Source: Candidatus Omnitrophota bacterium
GTDB lineage: Bacteria; Omnitrophota; Gorgyraeia; 2-01-FULL-45-10
Direction: 5' to 3'
Length of the DNA stretch: 64,000 bases
Assembly (NCBI GenBank): GCA_041650805.1
Contig: JBAZKM010000008.1
Coordinates: 46,532-110,531 of the forward strand
Shown here: positions 27,185 through 37,283 of the stretch, piece after piece
How positions within the stretch are numbered: position 1 is the first letter of the stretch
How the letters are laid out: every line of letters starts with the position of its first letter
Notes under the pieces: generated by a model
Told to the model about the DNA's origin: nothing
Database searches by the model: none
What the model saw: only the letters and a program-made list of their open reading frames with translations
Made by a program: the position numbers and the translations under genes

Positions 27185-27288
27185 TAGCAAGCAAAAATCG
27201 TGCCGATATTTGTTAAATCTTAATAGACATAACACATTTATTGTAAATTGGTTATGCTAAAAAGGTGGATAACAAAATAGGTGGAAAT

Positions 27289-30200
27289 TTATGACAGGAC
27301 CGCGTCCTCTCTATCCTCTATCTCCTCAAACTTCACGCCGTAGCGCTTCCGTTCTATCTTTGAAAATAGACTGTATACACACGGCACTACGAAGAGAGTG
27401 AATAGCGTGGAGACGATGACACCGCCGATGATGGTGATGGCCATCGGTATGCGGGTCTCGGCGCCGGGCCCCATGGCAAGGGCCGGCGGGATCGCTGCGG
27501 ATATTGTGGCTATAGAAGTCATGAGTATCGGGCGTAACCTTATAGGACACGCCTTCAGCAGGGCTGACCTGACATCGAGCCCCTGGTCTCGCTGCTGGTT
27601 CGTAAAATCGACCAGGAGGATAGAATTCTTCTTAACTATGCCCATCAGGAGTATTATGCCGATGATGCTGTATATATTCATCGATTGGCCGCCCAATAAG
27701 AGCGTTATGAACGCTCCGGATATGCTGAATGGCAGGGCAACCAGCACAGAGAGCGGATGGAGATAGCTGTTGAACTGTGACGCGAGGACCATATAGGCGA
27801 CGATGATACCGAGCCAGAACGCCAGGACGAGCGTCGCGAACGATTCCTTGAAGGTCTGGGTGCTTCCGCCGAAGACTACCCGGTATCCGGCAGGGAGAAC
27901 CTCTTTTGCTATCCGGTCCACCTGCGCAATAGCGTCCGTCTGTGATTTGCCGGGCGCGACGTTAGCGAAGAGAGATATGGCCCTCTCCCTGTTGCGCCTG
28001 GTGATGGTGAGCGGCGTCAGCTTTTGGGTGATATTGACCACATCCTTAAGCTGGACGAGCTCGTTCCTGTTATTCCAGACCCATAACTTTTCGATGTCCT
28101 CCCTCTCCGTACGCTGGGAAGGCACCAGCTGTATCCTCACATCGTAACGCCGGCCGTCCTTCGTATATTTGGCTATCCTCTGCCCTCCGATCAGCGCGTT
28201 AACGGCATCCCCTATGCTGTCGACGCTCACACCGCGCTCATCCGCCTTGCTCCGGTCAGGCTCGACCCTTATCTCGGGTATCTTCTCCAGGAAGTCGGTA
28301 TCGACGTCGGTCATGAGATCGCTCTTACTCATACGCTGGCGTATCTCTTCGGAATAGTCACCCAATTTCTCCCAGTCGGGTCCCCTTACGGAGAGCTCTA
28401 TAGGCATGCCGCGCTGCGCGGAAAACCCGGAGAGCGACAGGTCCTGGACCGTCACCTTCAGGTCGGGGATCCTGTTCAGTTCCGCGCGGAAGAGGTCCAT
28501 AAGCTCCCTCTGGGACAGAGGGTGCCTGGCCGGCGGGACGACAGGCCGTTTTTTGGGCTCCTTGAAGGTTATGAACATAACGCCGGAGTTCGCTTCGCTG
28601 CCTGAGAAACCTCCGACCAGCGAGAAGTACCCGAGCAATTCGGGCCTCGACATGATGAACTTCTCCGCCACCTTGAATTTCTCGTCGGTGAATGTGATCG
28701 CGGAACCGACCGGTGTCTGGAGCCGCAGCATGAACATGCTCATGTCCTGTGACGGCAAAAATTCTTTGCGGATCAGCTTAATGATGAAGATCGAGGATAT
28801 AAAAAAGAGTACGGCGGCTATTATCACCATGGCCCGCTTATTCAGGGCCATCCCGAGCAGGGTATGGTATTTGGCGGCGAGCCATTTAAAACTCCTGTCG
28901 ATACCCTTGCCTATCGCGGTGTGCCTTGAGCCCACTTCCAGGAATTGCGCGCATCTCATCGGCGCCAGCGTCAGCGCCTCCAGAAGCGAGAGCGCCACCG
29001 CCACCGAGATCGTGACGCCGAACTGGAAGAAGAACTTTCCTATGATACCGCTCATGAAAGCGACGGGCAGGAATATGGCGATCAGGGCTATGGTCGCGGC
29101 GAGCGCGGCAAATGTGATCTGCCGGGCGCCCCGCCTGGCGGCTTCTACTTTTTCGACACCCCTCTCCCTGTACCTGACGATATTCTCCAGTACCATGATG
29201 GCGTCGTCAACTACGATACCTATCGCAAGCGAGAGCCCCAGCACCGTGAACGTGTTCAGCGTAAAACCGAGAAAATTTATTACCATGAACGCGCCCAGTA
29301 TCGACGTCGGTATGGCAAGCAATATGTTGAACGTGGCGCTCCATGAGCCCAGGAAGAGCCAGCATATGAGAGAAGTGACTATGGCCGAAAGGACCAGGGT
29401 GAAGACAAGCTCGTTTATGGAGTCCTCGCTGAACTTGGTGCGGTTGAACCTGACGCTCACGTTCAGCTCTTTCGGGATATATCTCTTGATCTCCTCCAGC
29501 CGTTTTAGGACCTTATGCGCCACCTCCACTTCGTTGGCGCCGCGCTGTTTCCGTATGCCCAGGGCGACCGTCGGCTCGCCGTCCGAGCGGGCTATGCGCC
29601 GGATGTCGGCCAGCCCGTCCTCGATCGTCGCCACCTCTTTCAGGTACAGAGGTTTGAACACCGGCTGGCCCGACCTTTTGGGCAGGAGGAGGTTCTCGAA
29701 CTCCGTCGTGGTCCGCGCCTCGCCCATGACCCTCACGTTATATTCCTTGACGGCGGTCTCTATGCGTCCGGCCGGCAGCTCCTCGTGCTCCGCCTGGACG
29801 GCGTCTATGATATCCTTCACCGTGAACTGATAGGCATCGAGCTTATCGGCATCCACCCATATCCTCAGGTTCCTGTCGACGAAACCGCCCAGGAATATAT
29901 CGCCGACGCCGCTCAACATGGCGAACTGGTTCTTCAGGTGGTCCTGCACGTACGACATTATGTCGCGAAGCGGCATCGTCTTCGAAGATACCGCAAGCAT
30001 TATTATGGGGTGGTCTTCCGAATTGACCTTCGTCACTATGGGCGGGTCGAGGTCTTTCGGGAGCTGCCTCTGGGCCTGGTCTATCTTCGTCTGGACATCC
30101 TGGACAGCGGCGTCTATATCGCGCCCCAGCTCGAATTCTATCGAGATGCTCGCCGAGCCCTGCTGTATGGATGATGATATCTCGCGCACCCCCTGGATGC

Positions 30201-30417
30201 TCATCATGGCGTCTTCCGCTATATCTACGACGTCCGTCTCCATTACCTCGGGAGCCGCGCCTTCCCACGTCATGCTCACGGATACGACCGGGAAATCGAC
30301 ATCGGGCAGCTGGCTGACCCCGAGGCGCGTGTAACTGATGAAACCGAATATCATGAGGGCAGCCATGAGCATCCACGCGAATACGGGGTTCTTGATGGAC
30401 AGGTCAGAAAGTGTCAT
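27289..30417 (-). CDS. RND efflux transporter, inner membrane subunit (AcrB/MdtB family)
   Basis: 1,042 residues with 12 predicted transmembrane helices and two large periplasmic loops. It starts MTLSDLSIKNPVFAWMLM and has RLGVSQLPDVDFPVVSVS, typical of the HAE1/MdtBC group. The proton-relay Asp pair is present in TM4 (GIVVDDAIMVLENI, near residue 404). These pumps drive drugs or lipophilic compounds outward using the proton gradient. The gene overlaps the tolC start region by 14 bases and is the last gene of marR-tolC-RND. No periplasmic adaptor gene is in the cluster. Substrate is unknown. Confidence 0.94.
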   Translation of the reverse strand: MTLSDLSIKNPVFAWMLMAALMIFGFISYTRLGVSQLPDVDFPVVSVSMTWEGAAPEVMETDVVDIAEDAMMSIQGVREISSSIQQGSASISIEFELGRDIDAAVQDVQTKIDQAQRQLPKDLDPPIVTKVNSEDHPIIMLAVSSKTMPLRDIMSYVQDHLKNQFAMLSGVGDIFLGGFVDRNLRIWVDADKLDAYQFTVKDIIDAVQAEHEELPAGRIETAVKEYNVRVMGEARTTTEFENLLLPKRSGQPVFKPLYLKEVATIEDGLADIRRIARSDGEPTVALGIRKQRGANEVEVAHKVLKRLEEIKRYIPKELNVSVRFNRTKFSEDSINELVFTLVLSAIVTSLICWLFLGSWSATFNILLAIPTSILGAFMVINFLGFTLNTFTVLGLSLAIGIVVDDAIMVLENIVRYRERGVEKVEAARRGARQITFAALAATIALIAIFLPVAFMSGIIGKFFFQFGVTISVAVALSLLEALTLAPMRCAQFLEVGSRHTAIGKGIDRSFKWLAAKYHTLLGMALNKRAMVIIAAVLFFISSIFIIKLIRKEFLPSQDMSMFMLRLQTPVGSAITFTDEKFKVAEKFIMSRPELLGYFSLVGGFSGSEANSGVMFITFKEPKKRPVVPPARHPLSQRELMDLFRAELNRIPDLKVTVQDLSLSGFSAQRGMPIELSVRGPDWEKLGDYSEEIRQRMSKSDLMTDVDTDFLEKIPEIRVEPDRSKADERGVSVDSIGDAVNALIGGQRIAKYTKDGRRYDVRIQLVPSQRTEREDIEKLWVWNNRNELVQLKDVVNITQKLTPLTITRRNRERAISLFANVAPGKSQTDAIAQVDRIAKEVLPAGYRVVFGGSTQTFKESFATLVLAFWLGIIVAYMVLASQFNSYLHPLSVLVALPFSISGAFITLLLGGQSMNIYSIIGIILLMGIVKKNSILLVDFTNQQRDQGLDVRSALLKACPIRLRPILMTSIATISAAIPPALAMGPGAETRIPMAITIIGGVIVSTLFTLFVVPCVYSLFSKIERKRYGVKFEEIEDREDAVLS

Positions 30418-31708
30418 GCGGTCCTTCCTTTATGTTTTCTCCGGCGGCGACGAGGAGCTGCCAGTAGAGGCGCTTCGCCTCATAGAGCGCGTGGATGTAG
30501 TTCCTCTGCGCGTCCTCAAGCGTCTGTATCGCGGTCAATACATCGAGGTTATTCACCAGACTCCGCTCGTAGTCCTTCCTCTGCAGGTAATAGTTAAGCT
30601 TTGCTGTGGCGAAGGCCTTCCTCAGGGTATCGTGCACCGTCATGGCTGTCTTCAGCTTCACGTACGCGTCCTTTATGTCGTACGGCGTCTTGCGCTTTAA
30701 CCTCGCGAATTCCAGCGAACTTTCGTGCGCTTTCAGCGCGGCCTCCTTGGACCGGCCGAGGACCTCGGTCCCTTCGAATATCGGGACGTCCAGCGTAAGC
30801 ATCACATCCCAGTCCGTCCCTTTATTGAACGCGGTCCTCTGCGTATAGTAATTCCCCTCCACGCTTACGGTCGGCAGGAAATCGCTGTCCACGACATCGG
30901 CCGCCTTTTCGGCGTACTGCCACGCGTACCTGGCCGCCTCGACGTCCGGCCGGACTATATACCTGGCCACATAATACTCCTCCGGCATCAGGGAAGACGG
31001 TATATCGTATGGATCGGCCACCCTCCCGACGGACCTTCCGACCAAAAATTCGAGCAGCTGGCGCGCGACTATCTCCTGGCTCTTGACGACATCGATGGTG
31101 GCATCTACGCTGTACAGCTGTGTCTTGGCGTTTACGACTTCGCTCGGCCTCGACCTGCCGAGGTCTTCCCTCTTCCTGAGCTCTATTATGCGGTTTATGA
31201 GCGCCTTCTTTATATTCAGGAGGGCCTTGATATCTTCCCTCTCCTCCATCAGGAGATAGAACGCGTTCGCGACGTCCACCATAAGCAGCTGCTCGGCGCG
31301 CTCTTTCTCCTTCGTCCGCTGTTCCTTCTCATAGCCGCTCCCTTTCATGGCGGCGAAGGCCTTGAATCCGCTGAAGAGCGTCTCGGTGACATTTAATCTC
31401 CTGGAGGAACTCTTAGTGGGCTTCAGGGTCGAGAATGTCGTGCCCTTATCTTCCGGCTCCTGCTCCTGGCTATCGGTCGATATGAATGAGACGTGCGGGA
31501 GCATGATGGAGAGCGCCTGCAGGAAATGCGCCTCTGTCTCTTTGATGAGGTCCGCGTTTATCGCTATAAGCTCGCTCTGCTTCAATGCCAGGTCGTAGCA
31601 TTCGGAAAGGGTCAGGGGCTCGGCGCGCAGATCCTCCTGCGCCGCGTATCCCGCGCCGCAACCTAATATAAGGAAAGAGACCGCCAGGGCCTTTATTATA
31701 CGATTCAT
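30404..31708 (-). CDS. TolC-family outer membrane efflux protein
   Basis: 434 residues with a signal peptide (MNRIIKALAVSFLILGCG..AGYA). Two OEP repeats are visible: LTLSECYDLALKQSELIAIN near the N-terminus and RPDVEAARYAWQYAEKAADV in the second half, followed by a long coiled-coil stretch. It forms the outer membrane channel for the RND pump encoded next. Its ATG overlaps the marR stop, so translation is coupled. A Cys in LILGCG is a possible but weak lipobox. Confidence 0.9.
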   Translation of the reverse strand: MNRIIKALAVSFLILGCGAGYAAQEDLRAEPLTLSECYDLALKQSELIAINADLIKETEAHFLQALSIMLPHVSFISTDSQEQEPEDKGTTFSTLKPTKSSSRRLNVTETLFSGFKAFAAMKGSGYEKEQRTKEKERAEQLLMVDVANAFYLLMEEREDIKALLNIKKALINRIIELRKREDLGRSRPSEVVNAKTQLYSVDATIDVVKSQEIVARQLLEFLVGRSVGRVADPYDIPSSLMPEEYYVARYIVRPDVEAARYAWQYAEKAADVVDSDFLPTVSVEGNYYTQRTAFNKGTDWDVMLTLDVPIFEGTEVLGRSKEAALKAHESSLEFARLKRKTPYDIKDAYVKLKTAMTVHDTLRKAFATAKLNYYLQRKDYERSLVNNLDVLTAIQTLEDAQRNYIHALYEAKRLYWQLLVAAGENIKEGPHDTF

Positions 31709-32142
31709 TTCAGGTGTTCCCGTATATGCATAAGTATCTTAAGATACTGCTCGCGCTCTTCCTGCGTTATCCTCCCGAAGATGTCTATGAGCATCCTGTG
31801 CTGGTGCTGGTGTATGCTGTCGACGACCCTTGTCCCTTTAGGCGTCATCTTTATCCTCACTATGCGCCGGTCCTTCGGGTCGCTCATCCTTACGGCGTAC
31901 CTCTCTCTCACCAGGCGGTCGATGATGCCGGTCACCGCGGCCGTGGTGACGTTCAGGAAGCGGGCTATCTCGGTCATCGTCAACTCGCCCTCCCTCTTCA
32001 GGAAATTGAGTATGACGAACTGCGGCATAGTTACCTTTACCTTGTAGAACGTGCTCGACTGCTGGCGCATGAACTCCCGGGATATGATGCTCATGATCTC
32101 GGTCATCCTGTCCGCGAACTCCGCAAGCGATATATTTGACAT
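31705..32142 (-). CDS. MarR-family transcriptional regulator
   Basis: 145 residues. The winged helix (LTMTEIARFLNVTTAAVTGIIDRLV, then DPKDRRIVRIKMTPKG in the wing) is the MarR signature. MarR proteins usually repress efflux genes and release DNA when they bind a ligand. It is the first gene of the efflux operon and a perfect inverted repeat lies just after the predicted transcription start, so autorepression of the operon is very likely. AGGAG ribosome binding site 7 bases before the ATG. Confidence 0.94.
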   Translation of the reverse strand: MSNISLAEFADRMTEIMSIISREFMRQQSSTFYKVKVTMPQFVILNFLKREGELTMTEIARFLNVTTAAVTGIIDRLVRERYAVRMSDPKDRRIVRIKMTPKGTRVVDSIHQHQHRMLIDIFGRITQEEREQYLKILMHIREHLK

Positions 32143-32157
32143 GCTTAATCTCCTTAA

Positions 32158-32176
32158 TAGTTAAGTATGTTAACTA
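32158..32176. promoter_or_regulatory. Operator: perfect inverted repeat before marR
   Basis: TAGTTAA, 5 bases, TTAACTA: seven-base arms with a centre-to-centre spacing that fits a MarR dimer. It sits immediately downstream of the predicted start of transcription, where binding would block RNA polymerase. Confidence 0.75.
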
Positions 32177-32188
32177 TCAATTCTGTGA

Positions 32189-32217
32189 AGTATAGCATCT
32201 GCGGCCGGCCATGTCAA
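32189..32217 (-). promoter_or_regulatory. Sigma70 promoter of the marR-tolC-RND operon
   Basis: On the - strand TTGACA is followed after 17 bases by TATACT. Predicted transcription start near 32183, giving a 40-base leader that contains the MarR operator. Confidence 0.85.
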
Positions 32218-32234
32218 GTTTTTTTGATCATTTT

Positions 32235-35200
32235 TTAACGGCGGGAATTTATCCTGAAGCCGATCAGTTTTATGATCTCGCGGGCACGGGCGTTGTCTCC
32301 GTCCTCCGACAGGGCCTTCTCCGCATATTGGAGCGCCCTATCGACGTCGCCTTCTTTAAGGTATGCCATGCACATATCGTTCATGAGGTCGGCCCGGTCT
32401 ATCTCCCTCTCCCCGGCTTCGCCGGCGGAACGCGCGGACGACTCGGCCTTCGCGAAATATTCTATGGCCCTCCCGTATTCCGCACCCTTGAAGAAGACCT
32501 TCCCTGCGATATGATAAAAGCGCGCCGGCCTTCCTCCTGAAAGCTCGATGCACCTTGCGAGGCCCGCCACCGCCTCATCGGCCGCCTCCGGCGTCAGGAA
32601 CGAGCGCATGACGAGATACCTCTCCAGCTGCAGCTTGGCGTAGAAGTCGAGGTTATCGAAGCTCTTGTCCGCCTCTACAACGTCTGCCATGGTATCCACG
32701 GCATCTTCGAGCGAGGCCCTATTATGGGAAGCGTAAGCGATACTCCCTTCTATGTCGTCCGGATATTCTTCGTGCCATTTTGCCGCGAGGGCAGGCAGTA
32801 TATCTGTATTATAACGAGCGTTCTCCTGGGATATAAATTCATATAGGTTTGCGTATTCGCCCTGCCCCAGCGGGCGTTCTCCGAGATAGCCCTTAAGCAG
32901 GAGGCCGCCCTTCTTTAAAGGCAGCCGCCTTTCATCGATATTCTTCAGGAAGTCGATTATCGTGGAGTCGGTATAGAGGCCGAGGGGCGCCCGGTACTCG
33001 AGCACGGGAAAGTAGTCGCTGTTCACCGGCCCCGCCCTCTCTATCACGCCGCGCTCCATTATACCCGAGGAGAGCTGGAGGGCGAAGAACGTCGACGGGC
33101 TCTCTATCTTTATCCTCTCCAGGTCCTTCCGCACCCCTTCCAGGAGCATCCTCTTCTCCGATCCGGACAGGTCCGCCGCATGCTTCTCCTTTGACCCGAC
33201 GAGTATGACATCATTCACACCCGTGCTCCATATGGCCACTTCGGGAAATACGGACGAGAAGGTCCTGAGTATCATCTCGAACGTCTCATCGTCCATCTCG
33301 TATGCCTGCACCCATTGGACCATCAGGCCGCCATCGTTGAGGCGCCTGTAGCAGTCGGTGAAGAACTCCGTCGAGAATAACCCGCTTATGCCCCCCATCC
33401 ACGGGTTCGAGGGCTCGTTTATTATGATGTCATACCTGTCGTCTATCCGCTGGAGAAAGGTCTTGGCATCCTCCACGTAAAGGCGGAGCCGCGCGTCATC
33501 CAGAGGATCGTGGTTGAATTCCGAAAAGTACCGGCTCGCCTTCACCACGGAAGGCGATATCTCCACTACGTCGAGGCGTCCGATCGGATGTACGAGCGCC
33601 GAACCGCAGGTGACACCGCTCCCGAGCCCGACCAGGAGGATGTCCCTCGCCTCCGGCTTCAGGATGAGCGGGATGTGCGCCGCGAGTATCTGGGTCGCCA
33701 TGTCACGGTCGGTCGAGGCGTCAGCTTTACCGTTAACGAAGAGGAATAGCTTTCCTTCCGGCTTTATCACCGAGACGGTATCGTTCAGCCCATCCTCATA
33801 AAAGAGTATATCCTTTTTATCGAACCTCTTCACAAAGTCATTGAACTGCCTCGGGCTCATGTTGCGCCTGAATATCTGTGCGCTGAAATTGCCCTTGTTC
33901 CAGTCCGCGGCGGTGAGCTCATACGCGATGAAAATAGCACCGCACGCCAGGACGGTGAAGAACCTCTTTCTCACGGCCATAGTCGCATCCTTGAAGACCA
34001 TGACGGCGCCGAGCGCCAGGTTGGTCACTATCCCGAGCTCCAGCGCGTGCCTCAGGCCGAGAAGCGGCACGAGCACCAGCCCCGCGGCCAGTGCGCCCGA
34101 TATATTCCCGGCCGTATTCGATGCGATGACCCCGCCCACCTTCTTGCCGAGGAATTCGTACGCGCGCGACCCTATCTTGCACGCCAGGGGAAGCGACATC
34201 CCCAGGAATATGGTCGGCGGCAACATCACCAGGAACGAGAATAGGAACTGCGACATCCTGTATAATACGAAGGTCTCCGCGTTCCTCGAAAATATCCAGG
34301 AGAGGTGCACGAAAAGAAGCGGCAGTTTTTCGTAGAACGGCAGCGTTAGGACGAGGGAAAGCCCTATAGCCAGCTCGCACAGGCCGAAATAGAGGAACGT
34401 CCTGCCGGGCCTCGGCATCTTCTTCGATATGATGAAAGAGCCGATCGTTATACCTGAGATGAACGCCGCCAGCATCAGCGAGAACGAGTACGTCGAGGAG
34501 CCGAGTATCATGGAGAGGAGGCGTATCCAGACGATCTCGTACAGCATCGAGACGAAACCGGAGATGAATATGGCAATGACCGCTATGGTCACTATATCTT
34601 TCCCGTAATAGTCCTTCTCCTCGAATGTGTCCGCGGCCGGGACGGCGCGGGCCTCCGCCTCATACCTCTTGCTGAGCAGGAACGCGGTGAAACCTACGGC
34701 GAAATTGACGAGGGCGGCTATGGTCACCGAGAAGGCAAGCCCGAAATGGTATATCAGGTAGAACCCGGCAAGGAATGTGCCGACGACTGCGCCGAAAGAG
34801 TTTATATAGTAGAGGCGCGCCACCACCTTGCCCCGCTCGGATATTGCCTGGACGAAAAATTTGCTCAAGATGGGGAGCGTCCCTCCCATCAGTATGGTCG
34901 GCGGGAGCATTATGAGGGCGCCTATCAGGAACTTCAGGGCCACCATACCCAGCGGCGGGACTAGGAGCCCCTTCGCCGCCTCCACATAGATATTCTTTGA
35001 GAAGACGAGGAGGTTTGGGGTGATGATACAGAATGCGGCTATTGCCATCTCCACCCATGCGTACAGCGCGAGCTTATTGCCGACCCTGTCCACGAACTTC
35101 CCGAAGAAGAAGCTGCCCAGGGCCAATCCTCCCATGAAGGTGGCCAGGACGAGCGTATTGGCGTAGGTCGTATTGCCGAATATAAGCGAAAGATACCGGC

Positions 35201-35294
35201 TCCACAGGACCTCATATATGAGCCCTGCTATCCCCGATAGGAAGAATAGTAAATATAAGACCGATCTTACCCTGCCGGCACCGCTCGTATTCAT
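32235..35294 (-). CDS. Membrane spermidine synthase-like protein with TPR tail
   Basis: 1,019 residues from the chosen start. Residues about 1-470 are two sets of transmembrane helices like those of MFS-type spermidine synthase fusions (FFLSGIAGLIYEVLWSRYLS, LATFMGGLALGSFFFGK). Residues about 530-760 are the synthase-type Rossmann domain (ILLVGLGSGVTCGSAL, DVVEISPSVVKASRYF, YDIIINEPSNPWMGG). Residues about 920-1019 are TPR-like. Enzymatic polyamine synthesis is unproven for this membrane group. I chose the ATG at 35294 because it overlaps the fkbM-like stop as ATGA and has AAGGAG five bases upstream; a start at 35327 would add 11 residues. Confidence 0.85.
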   Translation of the reverse strand: MNTSGAGRVRSVLYLLFFLSGIAGLIYEVLWSRYLSLIFGNTTYANTLVLATFMGGLALGSFFFGKFVDRVGNKLALYAWVEMAIAAFCIITPNLLVFSKNIYVEAAKGLLVPPLGMVALKFLIGALIMLPPTILMGGTLPILSKFFVQAISERGKVVARLYYINSFGAVVGTFLAGFYLIYHFGLAFSVTIAALVNFAVGFTAFLLSKRYEAEARAVPAADTFEEKDYYGKDIVTIAVIAIFISGFVSMLYEIVWIRLLSMILGSSTYSFSLMLAAFISGITIGSFIISKKMPRPGRTFLYFGLCELAIGLSLVLTLPFYEKLPLLFVHLSWIFSRNAETFVLYRMSQFLFSFLVMLPPTIFLGMSLPLACKIGSRAYEFLGKKVGGVIASNTAGNISGALAAGLVLVPLLGLRHALELGIVTNLALGAVMVFKDATMAVRKRFFTVLACGAIFIAYELTAADWNKGNFSAQIFRRNMSPRQFNDFVKRFDKKDILFYEDGLNDTVSVIKPEGKLFLFVNGKADASTDRDMATQILAAHIPLILKPEARDILLVGLGSGVTCGSALVHPIGRLDVVEISPSVVKASRYFSEFNHDPLDDARLRLYVEDAKTFLQRIDDRYDIIINEPSNPWMGGISGLFSTEFFTDCYRRLNDGGLMVQWVQAYEMDDETFEMILRTFSSVFPEVAIWSTGVNDVILVGSKEKHAADLSGSEKRMLLEGVRKDLERIKIESPSTFFALQLSSGIMERGVIERAGPVNSDYFPVLEYRAPLGLYTDSTIIDFLKNIDERRLPLKKGGLLLKGYLGERPLGQGEYANLYEFISQENARYNTDILPALAAKWHEEYPDDIEGSIAYASHNRASLEDAVDTMADVVEADKSFDNLDFYAKLQLERYLVMRSFLTPEAADEAVAGLARCIELSGGRPARFYHIAGKVFFKGAEYGRAIEYFAKAESSARSAGEAGEREIDRADLMNDMCMAYLKEGDVDRALQYAEKALSEDGDNARAREIIKLIGFRINSRR

Positions 35295-36112
35295 CTCTTC
35301 TCCTTGATTAATTGATCGCGTCTCCATCCATAAGTCGTCAGATGGGACGGATATCCCGTCTCGACATCATACCCATATCCTTTGAGCATCCTCTCCAGTT
35401 CATGATATGTCTGTTGCCCGCCGACTCCATGGTATGATGCTATGGCGAGATGTACGTTATTCTTCCCCAGTATCTCTCCGGCGCCTTTAAGCGCCTCTAT
35501 CTCTGCGCCCTCTATGTCCATCTTTATGAAATCTACCTTTGTCACGCCGTGTTTCCGCAACTCCCCATCAAGCGTCGTGACATCCACATCCTGCAGGGCT
35601 TTGTTATCAGCCAGCCTCTCCGAAAAGAGATTCGCGCCCTGTGTCCCTCCCGCAAATCTTATCTTATCCTCTCTCGACCATACGCCTTTCTCGACCAACA
35701 GCATATTCTTCGATCTGTTCAAACTGAGATTTTCCGCTATCTTTTTGCATGCGTATGGATCCGGCTCAAACGCTATGACCATGCCGTCATCCCCGACCGC
35801 CTTAGCGGCATATAGAGCGAATTCGCCCGTATAAGCGCCGCAATCGATGACCGTATCGCCTTTCTTTAATCCGTATCTGGCCAGGTATCCGGGCAGGGTC
35901 CTCTTCAGCTCATCAGAGATATCGGTATGGCATTTGAAGACAACGCCATTATCGAACGAGAACTTATAGTGCCCCCTCTCATAGTACATGCGAAAACCGT
36001 TATCTTTCGCATGTCTCAGATTGTAGTAGGATCGATAGTAGACGCTTCTCAGGATATCTTTGACGGGCCCCGGCGGTACGAGGCGCGATAATACTCTGTT
36101 GAATTTTGCCAT
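35291..36112 (-). CDS. FkbM-family methyltransferase
   Basis: 273 residues. The SAM-binding core is clear: DTVIDCGAYTGEFALYAAK (near residue 88), VIAFEPDPYACKKIAENL, and VDFIKMDIEGAEIEALKGA, which is the FkbM family signature. Such enzymes methylate hydroxyls of sugars or secondary metabolites. Its neighbours, an SGNH hydrolase before it and a membrane spermidine-synthase-like protein after it, suggest decoration of a surface polysaccharide or lipid, but this is inference. Confidence 0.88.
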   Translation of the reverse strand: MAKFNRVLSRLVPPGPVKDILRSVYYRSYYNLRHAKDNGFRMYYERGHYKFSFDNGVVFKCHTDISDELKRTLPGYLARYGLKKGDTVIDCGAYTGEFALYAAKAVGDDGMVIAFEPDPYACKKIAENLSLNRSKNMLLVEKGVWSREDKIRFAGGTQGANLFSERLADNKALQDVDVTTLDGELRKHGVTKVDFIKMDIEGAEIEALKGAGEILGKNNVHLAIASYHGVGGQQTYHELERMLKGYGYDVETGYPSHLTTYGWRRDQLIKEKR

Positions 36113-36129
36113 CTTATGATTTACCTTAA

Positions 36130-37212
36130 CTATTCCTTCAGGCCTTCCTTCAGTGCGGCGGATAACGTATCAGCGATCATCTTATGACCTGCCTGATTAA
36201 AATGGCACTCGTCGAGAAATATATCGTCGTTCAAGCCGTCGAATATACCGGTCCCGTCTATGTAAGGGACGCTGTTCGCTTCCGCGGTCTTCCGCATGGC
36301 TTCGCGCGCCATATTGCACATCTCCACAACGCTCAGGACATATTTTTTATCAAGACGACCGATAATGGCCCTTTCGTTCTCCGTAAGAGGCGTCTTGTAA
36401 TATAATAGCGGTTGAAATACGAGCACGGCATCTATGCCGTATGACTTCGCCAGGTGGCATATGAGATCGAGGTTCCTTCCATAGAAAGATATCTGTTCCG
36501 GGTTCACCGTAAAATCTTCCGATAGCTTTGCCTTGCGCCTTTCAAGCCAACGGAAGATACGTTTCGTCGGCCGGTATCTCTTTAATTTCATTTCGACGAA
36601 AAGCTTCGGCATCGATGTATAGTACACCGTCTCTATCTCGGCAAACCAGCGCGGGTAATTCGGCCTCTTGTCCCTCTTTAAACTTGTAAAGACGTCATTG
36701 AAGCCGTCGAAGACGATGACGAGATCGGGCTTTAATCCTATGATCTTGTCTTCGAACAATACCAGCTCCTGCATCGACACGTACGCCGGCAGGCCTGCGT
36801 TTATCACCTCCACATCCCTGCCTGTCGCGCTCTTCAGGTCGCTCTCAAGCAGCTTACAAAATGTCAGGTTATCATTCGTCGTCTCCGCGCCGAATACCGC
36901 CGAGCCCCCGAGGACGGCTATCCTGTACGCCCCTGCCTTCTTCTCTCCTACCTCAGGCCCCCTCAATCCTATAGAATTCAAATTAACCGTGTCGGAATGG
37001 TAGTTCGCCGGGAGGCCGAAGACCGTATAGGGGTATAAACAGAATTTCTGGGCATCTTCATACTCAGCCATCTCTTTACCGGTCAATAGTGTGCCCGGCC
37101 TGCCCTTTCGCGCATTAGCAGGCCTTTGTGACTCTTCACAAAATTTCATTATCCTGTCGGCCAATATCAAAAGGAATAGCGCCAGCGCTATTCCGTATAT
37201 GATCTTTTTCAT
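36130..37212 (-). CDS. SGNH/GDSL hydrolase-family protein, membrane-anchored
   Basis: 360 residues with an N-terminal hydrophobic anchor (IIYGIALALFLLILADRIM). Block I is IAVLGGSAVFGAET with the nucleophile Ser, a block III-like VFDGFNDVF carries an Asn, and the C-terminal DECHFNQAGHKMIAD gives the catalytic Asp-His. These hydrolases typically remove acyl groups from polysaccharides or lipids outside the cytoplasm. It is followed 17 bases later by the FkbM methyltransferase, so they may modify the same polymer. Its specific substrate is unknown. Confidence 0.85.
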   Translation of the reverse strand: MKKIIYGIALALFLLILADRIMKFCEESQRPANARKGRPGTLLTGKEMAEYEDAQKFCLYPYTVFGLPANYHSDTVNLNSIGLRGPEVGEKKAGAYRIAVLGGSAVFGAETTNDNLTFCKLLESDLKSATGRDVEVINAGLPAYVSMQELVLFEDKIIGLKPDLVIVFDGFNDVFTSLKRDKRPNYPRWFAEIETVYYTSMPKLFVEMKLKRYRPTKRIFRWLERRKAKLSEDFTVNPEQISFYGRNLDLICHLAKSYGIDAVLVFQPLLYYKTPLTENERAIIGRLDKKYVLSVVEMCNMAREAMRKTAEANSVPYIDGTGIFDGLNDDIFLDECHFNQAGHKMIADTLSAALKEGLKE

Positions 37213-37283
37213 TTCTATGATCCCGTGCCTGAATTTCTTATTTTATCATCAACCAAGTTAATTGGGTTTTTGCCAGGAGGTTG

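Noticed and set aside
27262..27276. A DnaA-box-like TTATCCACC
   Set aside because: A single site without companions or origin genes; chance occurrence is likely.
28406..29830. A 474-codon open frame on the + strand opposite the RND pump
   Set aside because: It lies entirely within the clearly coding RND gene on the other strand; long antisense frames arise from the codon bias here and the translation resembles no protein family.
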